Of a DNA stretch of 64,000 nt, positions 54,848-62,405 are shown piece after piece (position 1 is the stretch's first letter; each line of letters starts with the position of its first letter). Below the pieces are notes generated by a model. It searched no databases, had not been told where the DNA came from, and saw only the letters and a list, made by a program, of their open reading frames with translations. Both the position numbers and the translations under genes were made by a program. The DNA comes from Myceligenerans salitolerans (GTDB taxonomy: Bacteria; Actinomycetota; Actinomycetes; Actinomycetales; Cellulomonadaceae): assembly GCF_017349295.1 (NCBI RefSeq), contig NZ_JAFMPK010000047.1, forward strand, positions 731,527 through 795,526. The letters are read 5' to 3'.

Positions 54848-54861
54848 TGGGAGCGCTCTCA
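54848..54861. promoter_or_regulatory. CebR/LacI-type operator upstream of GH81 gene
   Basis: TGGGAGCGCTCTCA differs by one base from the TGGGAGCGCTCCCA operator of the cellobiose repressor CebR. It sits between the divergent GH81 and 54924 genes, so glucan-derived sugars may induce the glucanase. Confidence 0.65.
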
Positions 54862-54923
54862 AACTCTGGCAGGTCGGCGACCGGTCGTCAACCACACGTT
54901 GCCGGGACGAGATACTGCACCCC

Positions 54924-55811
54924 ATGGGACACCCTCACGGCCTGGACCTGGCCACGCGGAAGTTCTGGCGCCTCGTCGGACACCCGGTCGACCTCGCCGG
55001 TGCGGAGTCCTGGCTGCGCGCACCGGTGAGCGACTCCCCCACCGTGGCCGACGGGTGGCCGGCCGCCGAGGCCGCTCACCACGGCGGCACGGCGGACGAC
55101 GGCGATCCCGACGCCGGCCTCCTGGCCGCGGTCGCCGCGCTGGACGGACCCGGGTTCGACGCGTCCGTGCTGCGTCCCGAGATCCGCGACTTCTACGAAC
55201 ACACCTCCGCCTGGCGGATGGACGTGTGGACCGGGTGGTCCCCGCCGTTCTGGCCCGCCGGGGAACTGATCGCCCGCCTGTTCGGCCGGCGCGTGGAGCA
55301 GCTCGCCCTGCCCATGCGCCCGCTCGACGTCGCACACGGGATGGACAGCCGCATCACGGTGATCCGCGACCGCTCGGGCGCTCAGGTGTCCGCCGCCTGG
55401 CTGCGCACCCTCCGGTCCACGGGCCGGTACGTGTTCAGCGGCTGCTACACCACCCGGCTCCTGCCCGGCGCGGACCGGCCCAGCATCCACGTCGCGTTCC
55501 CGCTGGAGTCCGGGAACGTGCAGGTCTTCCTCCGCCCGCGGGCCCGCGGCGACGGCTCCCTCGTCCTCGAGTCGCCGCCGGGGCGGTTCGGACAGGACGG
55601 GGCGTACGTCGTCGTGCGCGACGGCGGGCGCGACCACGCCGCGCGCGTCCCCCTCCACGAGACGTTCCACGTGTACGCCGACGCGGACGGCGTCCTGCGC
55701 ACCGACCACGAACTACGGCTCGGGCGCGCCTGGGTGGTGCGGCTGCACTACCGGCTCGAGCGCCTGAGGCGACCGGCCGCGGCCGCCGAGGAGCACGGCG
55801 CCGGGCGTTGA
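54924..55811 (+). CDS. Hypothetical protein divergent from GH81
   Basis: 295 residues, soluble, no signal peptide. Acidic/Pro-rich first third; later WTGWSPPFWPAGELIARLFG and VHVAFPLESGNVQVFLRPRA followed by a beta-rich segment ending in Arg-rich helices. No family recognised. ATG 54924 is the first start after the operator, and its ribosome site is weak. May share control with the glucanase. Confidence 0.6.
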   Translation: MGHPHGLDLATRKFWRLVGHPVDLAGAESWLRAPVSDSPTVADGWPAAEAAHHGGTADDGDPDAGLLAAVAALDGPGFDASVLRPEIRDFYEHTSAWRMDVWTGWSPPFWPAGELIARLFGRRVEQLALPMRPLDVAHGMDSRITVIRDRSGAQVSAAWLRTLRSTGRYVFSGCYTTRLLPGADRPSIHVAFPLESGNVQVFLRPRARGDGSLVLESPPGRFGQDGAYVVVRDGGRDHAARVPLHETFHVYADADGVLRTDHELRLGRAWVVRLHYRLERLRRPAAAAEEHGAGR

Positions 55812-55841
55812 CGGCGAGGCGCCGGCGGACGGCCGCGCGGA

Positions 55842-55858
55842 CCCGGCGCAGCGCCGGG
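55842..55858. terminator. Hairpin between convergent genes
   Basis: CCCGGCG / CGCCGGG stem with a 3-base loop in the short gap between the genes ending at 55811 and 55867; serves either direction. Confidence 0.45.
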
Positions 55859-55866
55859 CGGCACGC

Positions 55867-56181
55867 TCACTCGGTGAGCTTGAGACCGATCACGCAGCCG
55901 ATGAGGCCGGCGATGAGCAGGACCCGCACGACGGAGACCGGCTCCGCGCCCGTCAGCATGGCCCAGCCCACGGTGGTCGCGGCCCCGATGCCGACCCAGA
56001 CGGCATAGGCGGTGCCGACGGGCAGGTCACGCATCGCGTAGCCCAGTCCGGCCATGCTCGCCACGACGGCGACGCCGAACACGACGCTCGGGACGAGGCG
56101 CGTCAGCCCGTCCGACCGGCCGAGGGCGGTGGCCCACACCGCTTCGAGGAGACCGGAGACCACGAGGACGACCCAGGACAT
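55867..56181 (-). CDS. gdx: Guanidinium exporter, SugE/Gdx type SMR protein
   Basis: 104 residues, four membrane helices: MSWVVLVVSGLLEAVWATAL (conserved Glu near residue 13), LVPSVVFGVAVVASMAGLGYA, DLPVGTAYAVWVGIGAATTVGWAML, VVRVLLIAGLIGCVIGL. The WATALGRSDG and GIGAA motifs fit the SugE/Gdx branch, which exports guanidinium in exchange for protons. ATG 56181 has AAGGAG 7 bases upstream. A guanidine-III riboswitch immediately upstream confirms the role. Confidence 0.9.
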   Translation of the reverse strand: MSWVVLVVSGLLEAVWATALGRSDGLTRLVPSVVFGVAVVASMAGLGYAMRDLPVGTAYAVWVGIGAATTVGWAMLTGAEPVSVVRVLLIAGLIGCVIGLKLTE

Positions 56182-56196
56182 GGTGCACTCCTTCGA

Positions 56197-56239
56197 TGCC
56201 GTCTTGTCGCCTGCCGGGTACGGCACCCCTCGTCCGGGG
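56197..56239 (-). promoter_or_regulatory. Guanidine-III riboswitch
   Basis: On the minus strand, CCGGACGAGG is followed by TGCCGTACCCGG and CAGGCGACAAGACGGCA. This reproduces the compact pseudoknot aptamer of guanidine-III riboswitches (CCGG..ACGAGG..CCGUACCCGG..ACAAGACGG). Helices TGCCGT/ACGGCA and CCGG/CCGG pair as in the known structure. It ends 4 bases before the ribosome-binding AAGGAG of the exporter gene, placing it to expose that site on guanidine binding. A separate GGACCC/GGGTCC hairpin lies just 5'. Confidence 0.88.
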
Positions 56240-56392
56240 ACCCACCGTGGGTCCTGACCACAGGCTCTCACACCGGCTGATGTCGCACGGCCCGCGCCGC
56301 ACGGTCGAGGGACGCACGCCGGGTGGCGCGCGAGCGGGCCGCACGGCCGGCCGCCGATCGCCGCGGCGGAGCCGGGATGTCAGGGTGGAGGC

Positions 56393-58384
56393 ATGCCGAA
56401 CCGCCTCGCGACCGCCACGAGCCCCTACCTCCTGCAGCACGCGGACAACCCCGTCGACTGGCGCGAGTGGGGAGACGACGCGTTCGCCGAGGCACGGCGG
56501 CGCGACGTGCCGGTCCTGCTGTCCGTCGGGTACGCGGCGTGCCACTGGTGCCACGTCATGGCACACGAGTCGTTCGAGGACGCTCGTGTGGCCGCGGCCG
56601 TCAACGGGCGCTTCGTCGCCGTGAAGGTCGACCGCGAGGAACGGCCCGACGTCGACGCCGTCTACATGGCCGCGACCACCGCGCTGACCGGGCAGGGCGG
56701 CTGGCCCATGACCTGTTTCCTCACCCCGGACGGCGAACCGTTCCACTGCGGCACCTACTACCCGCGCGAGCAGTTCCTCGCGCTGCTCGACGCGGTCACC
56801 GAGGCGTGGACGGAGCGCCGTGACGCCGTCGTGCAGCAGGGCACGGCGATCACCGCCGCGATCGCGCACCGGTCCACCCCGACGCCACCCGACGCGCTCG
56901 ACGGCGCGGCCCTCGACCATGCCGCGCGGCTCGTGGCCCGCGACGCCGACCCGGCGCACGGCGGGTTCGGCGGCGCTCCCAAGTTCCCGCCGTCGATGAC
57001 GCTCGAACACCTGCTGCGCCACCATGCCCGCACCGGCGACCCGGAATCGCTGCGCCTCGTCGAGCACACCTGCGAGGCCATGGCCCGCGGCGGCATCTAC
57101 GACCAGCTGGCGGGCGGCTTCGCACGGTACGCGGTCGACGCCGGCTGGGTGGTGCCGCACTTCGAGAAGATGCTGTACGACAACGCTCAGCTGCTTCGTG
57201 TCTACCTGCACCTGCACCGTGCGACCGGCGCGGCGCTCGCCGGGCGCGTCGCCCGTGAGACCGCCGACTTCCTGCTGGCGGACCTGCGCACGCCCGAGGG
57301 AGGCTTCGCCTCCGCGCTCGACGCCGACACCGACGGCGTCGAGGGCCTCACGTACGTCTGGACGCCCGGGCAGCTCGTGGACGTCCTCGGGGCGGACGAC
57401 GGCGAGCGCGCCGCGCGGACGCTGGCCGTCACCGCCGAGGGCACGTTCGAGCACGGCACGTCCACCCTCCGGTTCCCCGAGGACCCCGACCCGCGGTGGT
57501 GGGCCGACGTGCGCGCCCGGCTGCGCGCGGCCCGGACCCTACGGCCCCAGCCCGCGCGCGACGACAAGGTCGTCACCGCGTGGAACGGCCTGGCGATCGC
57601 CTCCCTCGCCGAGGCGGGCACCCTGCTCCGCTCCCCCGCGTACGTCGAGGCGGCCCGCGAGTGCGCGGAACTCGTCCTGCGTCTCCATCTCGTCGACGGG
57701 CGACCGCGCAGGGCGTCGCGCCACGGCGTCGTCGGCTCCGCACCCGGCGTCGCCGCCGACCACGGCGACCTCGCCGAAGGGCTGCTGGCGCTGCACCAGG
57801 CGACCGGCGAGACGCGCTGGCTGGAGGCCGCGGGCGATCTCCTCGACGTCGCACTGGCGCGGTTCGGCGACGGCGACGGCGGCTTCTTCGACGTCGCCGA
57901 CGACGCCGAGCGCCTCGTGAGCCGGCCGAAGGACCCCACCGACGGCCCCGAGCCCGCCGGCCAGTCGTCCCTGGCCGGGGCGCTGTGCACCTATGCCGCA
58001 CTCACGGGCTCGTCCCGGCACCGGGAGGCCGCCGAGGCGGCGGTGGCCGCGGCGGGCGGCCTGGCTCGGCAGGTTCCACGGTTCGCGGGATGGACGCTCG
58101 CGGTCGCCGAGGCGCTGGCGGCCGGCCCGCTGCAGGTCGCCGTCGTCGGGCACGACGACGAGGCGCGCTCCGCGCTCGAGCACGTGGCTCGGGGGGCGAC
58201 GACACCAGGGCTGGTGGTCGCCGTCGGCGAGCCCGGCGCCCCGGGCACGCCCCTGCTCGCCGACCGGCCGCTCGTCGAGGGGCGGGCCGCCGCGTACGTC
58301 TGCCGCGGGTTCGTGTGCGACCGACCGGTCACCACCGCCGAGGACCTCGCCGACGCTCTCGGGCCCGTGACGAGCCGCGGCTGA
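56393..58384 (+). CDS. Thioredoxin-domain protein, YyaL/DUF255 family
   Basis: 663 residues. N-terminal thioredoxin-like domain: [19 protein letters not shown] then [20 protein letters not shown] and [19 protein letters not shown], the CxxC-containing core. The rest is an alpha/alpha toroid like N-acylglucosamine epimerases ([50 protein letters not shown]). Length matches the family. Function is not established; a role in glycan or redox metabolism is proposed for the family. Confidence 0.9.
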   Translation: MPNRLATATSPYLLQHADNPVDWREWGDDAFAEARRRDVPVLLSVGYAACHWCHVMAHESFEDARVAAAVNGRFVAVKVDREERPDVDAVYMAATTALTGQGGWPMTCFLTPDGEPFHCGTYYPREQFLALLDAVTEAWTERRDAVVQQGTAITAAIAHRSTPTPPDALDGAALDHAARLVARDADPAHGGFGGAPKFPPSMTLEHLLRHHARTGDPESLRLVEHTCEAMARGGIYDQLAGGFARYAVDAGWVVPHFEKMLYDNAQLLRVYLHLHRATGAALAGRVARETADFLLADLRTPEGGFASALDADTDGVEGLTYVWTPGQLVDVLGADDGERAARTLAVTAEGTFEHGTSTLRFPEDPDPRWWADVRARLRAARTLRPQPARDDKVVTAWNGLAIASLAEAGTLLRSPAYVEAARECAELVLRLHLVDGRPRRASRHGVVGSAPGVAADHGDLAEGLLALHQATGETRWLEAAGDLLDVALARFGDGDGGFFDVADDAERLVSRPKDPTDGPEPAGQSSLAGALCTYAALTGSSRHREAAEAAVAAAGGLARQVPRFAGWTLAVAEALAAGPLQVAVVGHDDEARSALEHVARGATTPGLVVAVGEPGAPGTPLLADRPLVEGRAAAYVCRGFVCDRPVTTAEDLADALGPVTSRG

Positions 58385-58414
58385 CGACGGCGTTCGCCGA
58401 CCCCGGGCGGTCGC

Positions 58415-59008
58415 TCACGACGGGTGCGGGCCGGACCCGTCGTCGCCGTCCGTCATCGTGAGGACGCGATCGACGAGGTCCGTGATGAACGCGGCGTCGG
58501 CCGGCCGCGCCTGGAAGGCGATCCGGAACAGGACGGCGCCGTTCAGGAGCGCGAGCGCGGCGTCGACCGCCTCCGCGGGAAGGTGGGCGGCGAGGATGGC
58601 CGCCATCGGCCCGGATCCCTCCGCCACCAGCTGCCGGCGCACCTCGTCGACGCCCGGGTCGCTGCCGGCCCGCTCCATGATGCCGCCGAAGATCCGGGCG
58701 AGCTGCCCCTCGGTGAGCGCCGCCGCCAGGCCGGTGAGCTCGGCGATCAGGTCGGCGCGCAGGTCCCCGGTGGGTTCCGGGTGCTGGGACGCGGAGCAGA
58801 TCTGCCCGACCGACGCCTCGATGAGGTCCAGCCGGGTGGGCCAGTGCGCGTAGACGGTCGCCTTCGAGTACCCGGCACGACGGGCCACCTCGGCGTGCGT
58901 CACGCCGCTCCACCCCTCGGTGCGGAAGAGGTCCGTCGTCGCGTCGATGACGTCCCGCCGGGTCCGCAGGATCCGTGGGTCGGTCGCTTCCGTCTCTGGC
59001 TCCTCCAT
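58415..59008 (-). CDS. TetR-family regulator
   Basis: 197 residues. HTH: RDVIDATTDLFRTEGWSGVT then HAEVARRAGYSKATVYAHWP. The C-terminal ligand domain is helical with LTEGQLARIFGGIME. Divergent from the DoxX gene at 59117, over a 108-base region with AT-rich, partly palindromic sequence (AGTACTGTACATGGTGTTCAG in the middle). It likely controls that gene and itself. Confidence 0.85.
   Translation of the reverse strand: MEEPETEATDPRILRTRRDVIDATTDLFRTEGWSGVTHAEVARRAGYSKATVYAHWPTRLDLIEASVGQICSASQHPEPTGDLRADLIAELTGLAAALTEGQLARIFGGIMERAGSDPGVDEVRRQLVAEGSGPMAAILAAHLPAEAVDAALALLNGAVLFRIAFQARPADAAFITDLVDRVLTMTDGDDGSGPHPS
58417..58443. terminator. Possible terminator in convergent gap
   Basis: ACGACGGGT / ACCCGTCGT arms with a 9-base loop, overlapping the last codons of the TetR gene and 33 bases after the stop of the YyaL-type gene. 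Confidence 0.4.
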
Positions 59009-59116
59009 GTCGATCTAGTCTACGCGCGCCGTGAACTCATCGGATACTTCTGAACACCATGTACAGTACTGGGCGAGCAGGCCACCTGGCTTGCCCCGAC
59101 CGCCCTGAGGAGAGAT

Positions 59117-59548
59117 ATGTCGACCGCAACGACTCGCCCCCCGGCCCCCACCGCACTCAACGTCACCCTCTGGATCGCCCAGCTCGTGCTCGCGCTCATG
59201 CTCGTCGGCAGCGGCCTGTTCAAGCTCCTGACGCCGATCGCCCAGCTCGCCGAGACCTTCCCGTGGGCCGGGGACGTGTCTCCCGCCGTCGTCTACACGG
59301 CCGCCGCGTTCGACATCCTCGGCGGGCTCGGCGTCGTGCTGCCGTCCCTGACGCGAGTCGCGCCACGGCTGACCGTGGTGGCCGCGTTCGGCTGCGTCGC
59401 CCTGCTGGCCACCGCCGCCGTCTTCCACTTCTCACGCGGCGAGGGCGCCGACACGCCGATCGCCTTCGTGCTCATCGCGCTCGCGGTGTTCATCGCGTGG
59501 GGACGCGGATCGAAGGCACCGATCCAGGCCCGGTCCCAGGCGGCCTGA
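59117..59548 (+). CDS. DoxX-family membrane protein
   Basis: 143 residues, four helices: WIAQLVLALMLVGSGLFKLL, VVYTAAAFDILGGLGVVLP, TVVAAFGCVALLATAAVFHF, IAFVLIALAVFIAWGRG. LVLALMLVGSGLFKL is the DoxX signature. ATG 59117 has GAGGAG upstream. Divergent TetR gene is its likely repressor. Confidence 0.85.
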   Translation: MSTATTRPPAPTALNVTLWIAQLVLALMLVGSGLFKLLTPIAQLAETFPWAGDVSPAVVYTAAAFDILGGLGVVLPSLTRVAPRLTVVAAFGCVALLATAAVFHFSRGEGADTPIAFVLIALAVFIAWGRGSKAPIQARSQAA

Positions 59549-59573
59549 TCCCCACGCCGTCCGGCTCCGGCCG

Positions 59574-60542
59574 TCACATCCCGGTCAGCGCCTCCCCCAA
59601 CGGCGTCCGGACGTGCAGTACGCGTCCGCCGTCGCGCCGCGCGTCGACCAGACGCGCGGCGTTCAGCACGGACAGGTGGTGGGAGGCGGTCGAGACGGCG
59701 AGCCCGCAGGCAGCGGCGACCTCACTGGTCGACAGCGGTGCGCTCACCGCGAGCAGGACACCCGCCCTCCCGGCGCCCAGGAGCGCGGCGAGCGCCTCCG
59801 CCTCGCCGGGCGCGTCGTCGGCCCAGCGCTCGGAGACGCCGAGCGCCGGGTAGAAGAGGGTGGGCTGCGCGGGCGGCTCGGTGACGACGGCGCATCGAGG
59901 TGCCATCACGGACGGCACCAGCACGAGGCCGCTGCCCGCGCAGTCGAGGACCTCCCCGTGCAGGCGCAGGCGCACGTGGACGGCGTCCTGGGTCCAGCTG
60001 ACCGCCTCGTGCAGCGTGCTCACCATGGATCCGAGACCGTCCGTCGTCGCGCGCCGGGTGCGGACGCCGACGTCGGCCCGCAGGATCCGCTCGAGCTGGG
60101 GCCAGTAGGGCGCGAGCAGGGCGTCCCAGCACTGCTCCCAGGCGTCCGCGGCGGCGGACCGGGCACGCTCCGGGTCGTCCGCCAGTGCACGCAGCAGGCG
60201 CTGCTCGGCTCCGCTCGTGCGGTCGACACGCTTGAGCAGGTCGACGCGCAGCGGGCCGAGGTCCGCGTCCCGCAGGCGCGCGAGCTCCTCGTCGGGGCGG
60301 AGGTCCCAGCCGGGAGTCGAGGTGAGGAAGTCGGGCAGGTAGCCGTCGGGGCCGACCAGGAGCCGCAGCAGGTCGAGCGCTCGGGCCGGGGCCTCGCGGC
60401 GCGCCCGGCGCAGCCACCCCCACTGGAGTGGGTGGTACTGCGGCTGCGCCAGCACCCGGACGGCGTGAGCGAGCTCGTGACCGGGCGACACGCCGAAGCG
60501 GATCGCCGAGATGTCGCCCGGCGCGAGACGGAACTCCACCAC
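59574..60542 (-). CDS. ArsR-like HTH regulator with DUF5937-type N-terminus
   Basis: 322 residues. The C-terminal winged helix LLAVSAPLSTSEVAAACGLA then STASHHLSVLNAARLVDARR and GRVLHVRTPLGEAL is typical of ArsR-like regulators. The long N-terminal domain (VEFRLAPGDISAIRFGVSPG to about residue 240) matches DUF5937-bearing regulators. The start is uncertain: GTG 60542 directly abuts the operator-like repeat, so the mRNA may be leaderless. Divergent from the cupin gene. Confidence 0.78.
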   Translation of the reverse strand: MVEFRLAPGDISAIRFGVSPGHELAHAVRVLAQPQYHPLQWGWLRRARREAPARALDLLRLLVGPDGYLPDFLTSTPGWDLRPDEELARLRDADLGPLRVDLLKRVDRTSGAEQRLLRALADDPERARSAAADAWEQCWDALLAPYWPQLERILRADVGVRTRRATTDGLGSMVSTLHEAVSWTQDAVHVRLRLHGEVLDCAGSGLVLVPSVMAPRCAVVTEPPAQPTLFYPALGVSERWADDAPGEAEALAALLGAGRAGVLLAVSAPLSTSEVAAACGLAVSTASHHLSVLNAARLVDARRDGGRVLHVRTPLGEALTGM

Positions 60543-60562
60543 GTTTCGACGCACGTCGAAAC
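60543..60562. promoter_or_regulatory. Perfect palindrome between regulator and cupin genes
   Basis: GTTTCGAC / GTCGAAAC, 8-bp arms with a 4-base spacer, 90 bases before the cupin start. A likely binding site for the regulator itself. Confidence 0.55.
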
Positions 60563-60651
60563 CGTAGTGCCCCGGGCACGGCCGCGGCGAGGCTGTGGCG
60601 TGGCCGGCCGCACGGGCCGGCTCGCAGTTCCCGTCCCCGCAAGGAGCAGAC

Positions 60652-60987
60652 ATGACACCGGTGGTCCCCGCCGAGACGATCCGCATCCCCGGCTCGCGCA
60701 CGCTGCGCTACGAGGGTCGCGACCACGGCTCGGGCGTCTCGTTCTTCCTCGTCACCAACGACCCGGGCCAGGGCCCGGGCCTGCATCGCCACCCGTACAC
60801 CGAGACCTGGTCCGTGCTGGAGGGCGAGGCCACGATCACGATCGGCGACCAGACCGTCGTCGCCCGGGCGGGCGACACCGCCGTCGTCCAGCCGGACGTC
60901 TGGCACGGCTTCACCAACACCGGCCCGGGGACGCTGCGCATGATGTGCATCCACGCCTCGGCCACGATGATCCAGGAGAACCGCTGA
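60652..60987 (+). CDS. Small cupin-fold protein
   Basis: 111 residues. Cupin motif 1 GLHRHPYTETWSVLEGEATI and motif 2 DTAVVQPDVWHGFTNTG, with the three His and one Glu metal ligands in place. Could be an oxygenase, isomerase or simple binder. ATG 60652 has AAGGAG upstream. Overlaps the next gene (TGATG), giving a two-gene operon. Confidence 0.85.
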   Translation: MTPVVPAETIRIPGSRTLRYEGRDHGSGVSFFLVTNDPGQGPGLHRHPYTETWSVLEGEATITIGDQTVVARAGDTAVVQPDVWHGFTNTGPGTLRMMCIHASATMIQENR

Positions 60988-61286
60988 TGTCCTTCCAGGC
61001 GTACCTCGACACCATCGAGACGAGGACGGGGCTGACTCCCCGGGAACTGATCCGGCTCGCCGAGGAGCAGGGCTTCGGCCTCGGCAGCACGGCGACCCCC
61101 GTCGCCACCTGGCTCAAGGACACCTACGGGCTCGGCCACGGGCATGCGATGGCGATGACTCACGTCATCACCAAGGGTGACCGGATCAGCGGCAAGCACG
61201 TCGGTTCCACGGGCACGCACCGCGACGCGAGCGACCGGCTGTGGCTCGACGGGAAGGACACCCGGCCGCCCGGGCCGGGGTCCTGA
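60987..61286 (+). CDS. DUF4287-type small protein
   Basis: 99 residues. SFQAYLDTIETRTGLTPREL begins the DUF4287 pattern; VATWLKDTYGLGHGHAMAM ends it. Family is helical, of unknown function, often near cupins or ABC-type genes. Start ATG overlaps the cupin stop by one base. Confidence 0.8.
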   Translation: MSFQAYLDTIETRTGLTPRELIRLAEEQGFGLGSTATPVATWLKDTYGLGHGHAMAMTHVITKGDRISGKHVGSTGTHRDASDRLWLDGKDTRPPGPGS

Positions 61287-61342
61287 ACCGTCCGAGCCGT
61301 CGCGCCCGTCGACCGGTGCGGCGGACCGTCCCGCTCGCCCCG

Positions 61343-62080
61343 CTACGCCCCGTAGGACTCCGCGAAGTCGGTGACCTCGTGGGCGTACGACACCGATCGG
61401 TTGTAGGTGGCCAGTGCCGCCTCCCACCCGTCGTCGGTGGTGACGTCGCCGCCGCTCCGGCACAGGTAGAGACCGGCGGTCAGGACGGCGTCGTCGATCT
61501 GGTGCGGATCCGCCCGCCCGTCGAGGTTCCCGTCCTGCGCCCAGCTCTCCCACGTGGCCGGGATGAACTGCATCGGGCCGACGGCGCGGTCCCACTGCAC
61601 GTCGCCGTCAAGCACGCCCTCGTCGGTGTCAAGGATCTCCATGACGCCCTCGCTGCCGTCCAGCGGTATGCCGATGATGGGCGGGCTCACCGCCCCGTCC
61701 GTCGCGGCGTGCGCGCCGCCGTAGCTGCCGTGCACCGACTCGACCGCACCGATGCCCGCCAGCGTGTTCCACCCGATCCCGCACTCCGGCTCGAGTTGCT
61801 CCAGCCGAAGCGACGCACCGGCGTAGGCGGCGAGCACCCGCACCGGGATTTCCGTGCGCCGGGAGACGTCCCGGAGCCAGCCGCGGTGAGCCAGGTCGGC
61901 AAGAGGGACGGAATCCGCGTCACCGGCGTGCTCCGCGGCCGCCGCCGGGACCGGCTGGCGGGGCGCGGGCGGATAGCTCAGCTCCCGCGACGGCGGCCAG
62001 GGCCCTCCGCCCAGGCCGCACCCGGTCAGCAGGAGGACGGCCGTGGCGATGACGGCCCAGGTTCGTACTCGTGCGGTGAT
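61343..62080 (-). CDS. Lipoprotein lytic transglycosylase, ATC start
   Basis: 245 residues if read from ATC at 62080. The mature C-terminal part has the lytic transglycosylase fold: IGWNTLAGIGAVESVHGSYG (catalytic Glu), WDRAVGPMQFIPATWESWAQ and GGLYLCRSGGD-type ending. In the same open frame upstream lies a lipoprotein signal AVIATAVLLLTGC with lipobox LTGC. No ATG, GTG or TTG occurs in this frame before the signal; a GGAGG sits 6 bases before ATC (ITARVRTW). It would cleave peptidoglycan at the outer face of the membrane. A start at 61843 (GTG) would delete the signal. Confidence 0.78.
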   Translation of the reverse strand: MTARVRTWAVIATAVLLLTGCGLGGGPWPPSRELSYPPAPRQPVPAAAAEHAGDADSVPLADLAHRGWLRDVSRRTEIPVRVLAAYAGASLRLEQLEPECGIGWNTLAGIGAVESVHGSYGGAHAATDGAVSPPIIGIPLDGSEGVMEILDTDEGVLDGDVQWDRAVGPMQFIPATWESWAQDGNLDGRADPHQIDDAVLTAGLYLCRSGGDVTTDDGWEAALATYNRSVSYAHEVTDFAESYGA

Positions 62081-62313
62081 GGCGCGCCTCCGGTGCTCGG
62101 GACCAGGCGGGCGGCGGGGGCCGCCCCGCCGCCGACCCTACGCGCGCCCCCTGAAGGTCCGGCCATCTCCGACAGAACCTCCCGGAAACGTGCGCGATTC
62201 CGGCGCGCCGCATCCCCCGTCCCGGGCGCCCACGGCGTGCGGGAACGTGGACCGGCCGACGGAGCACCGGCCTGGTCGCGCCACCGGGCCGCACCTGGTC
62301 CGCCGCGAGACGG

Positions 62314-62348
62314 CGAACGCCGCCACGGGACCTCCGTGACGGCGTTCG
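62314..62348 (-). terminator. Strong hairpin after the surface-protein gene
   Basis: 15-bp arms CGAACGCCGCCACGG / CCGTGACGGCGTTCG with one mismatch and a 5-base loop, 58 bases past the stop at 62406. The gap 62081-62405 holds nothing else supportable. Confidence 0.65.
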
Positions 62349-62405
62349 CGTTCTCGTCCGCCGCACGAGGCGACGGTGCCGGGCTACCCGGTCAGCGGCG
62401 TGACC

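Noticed and set aside
55867-56271. 134-codon version of the exporter
   Set aside because: The extra N-terminus is the translated riboswitch; the ATG at 56181 has AAGGAG and matches SMR length.
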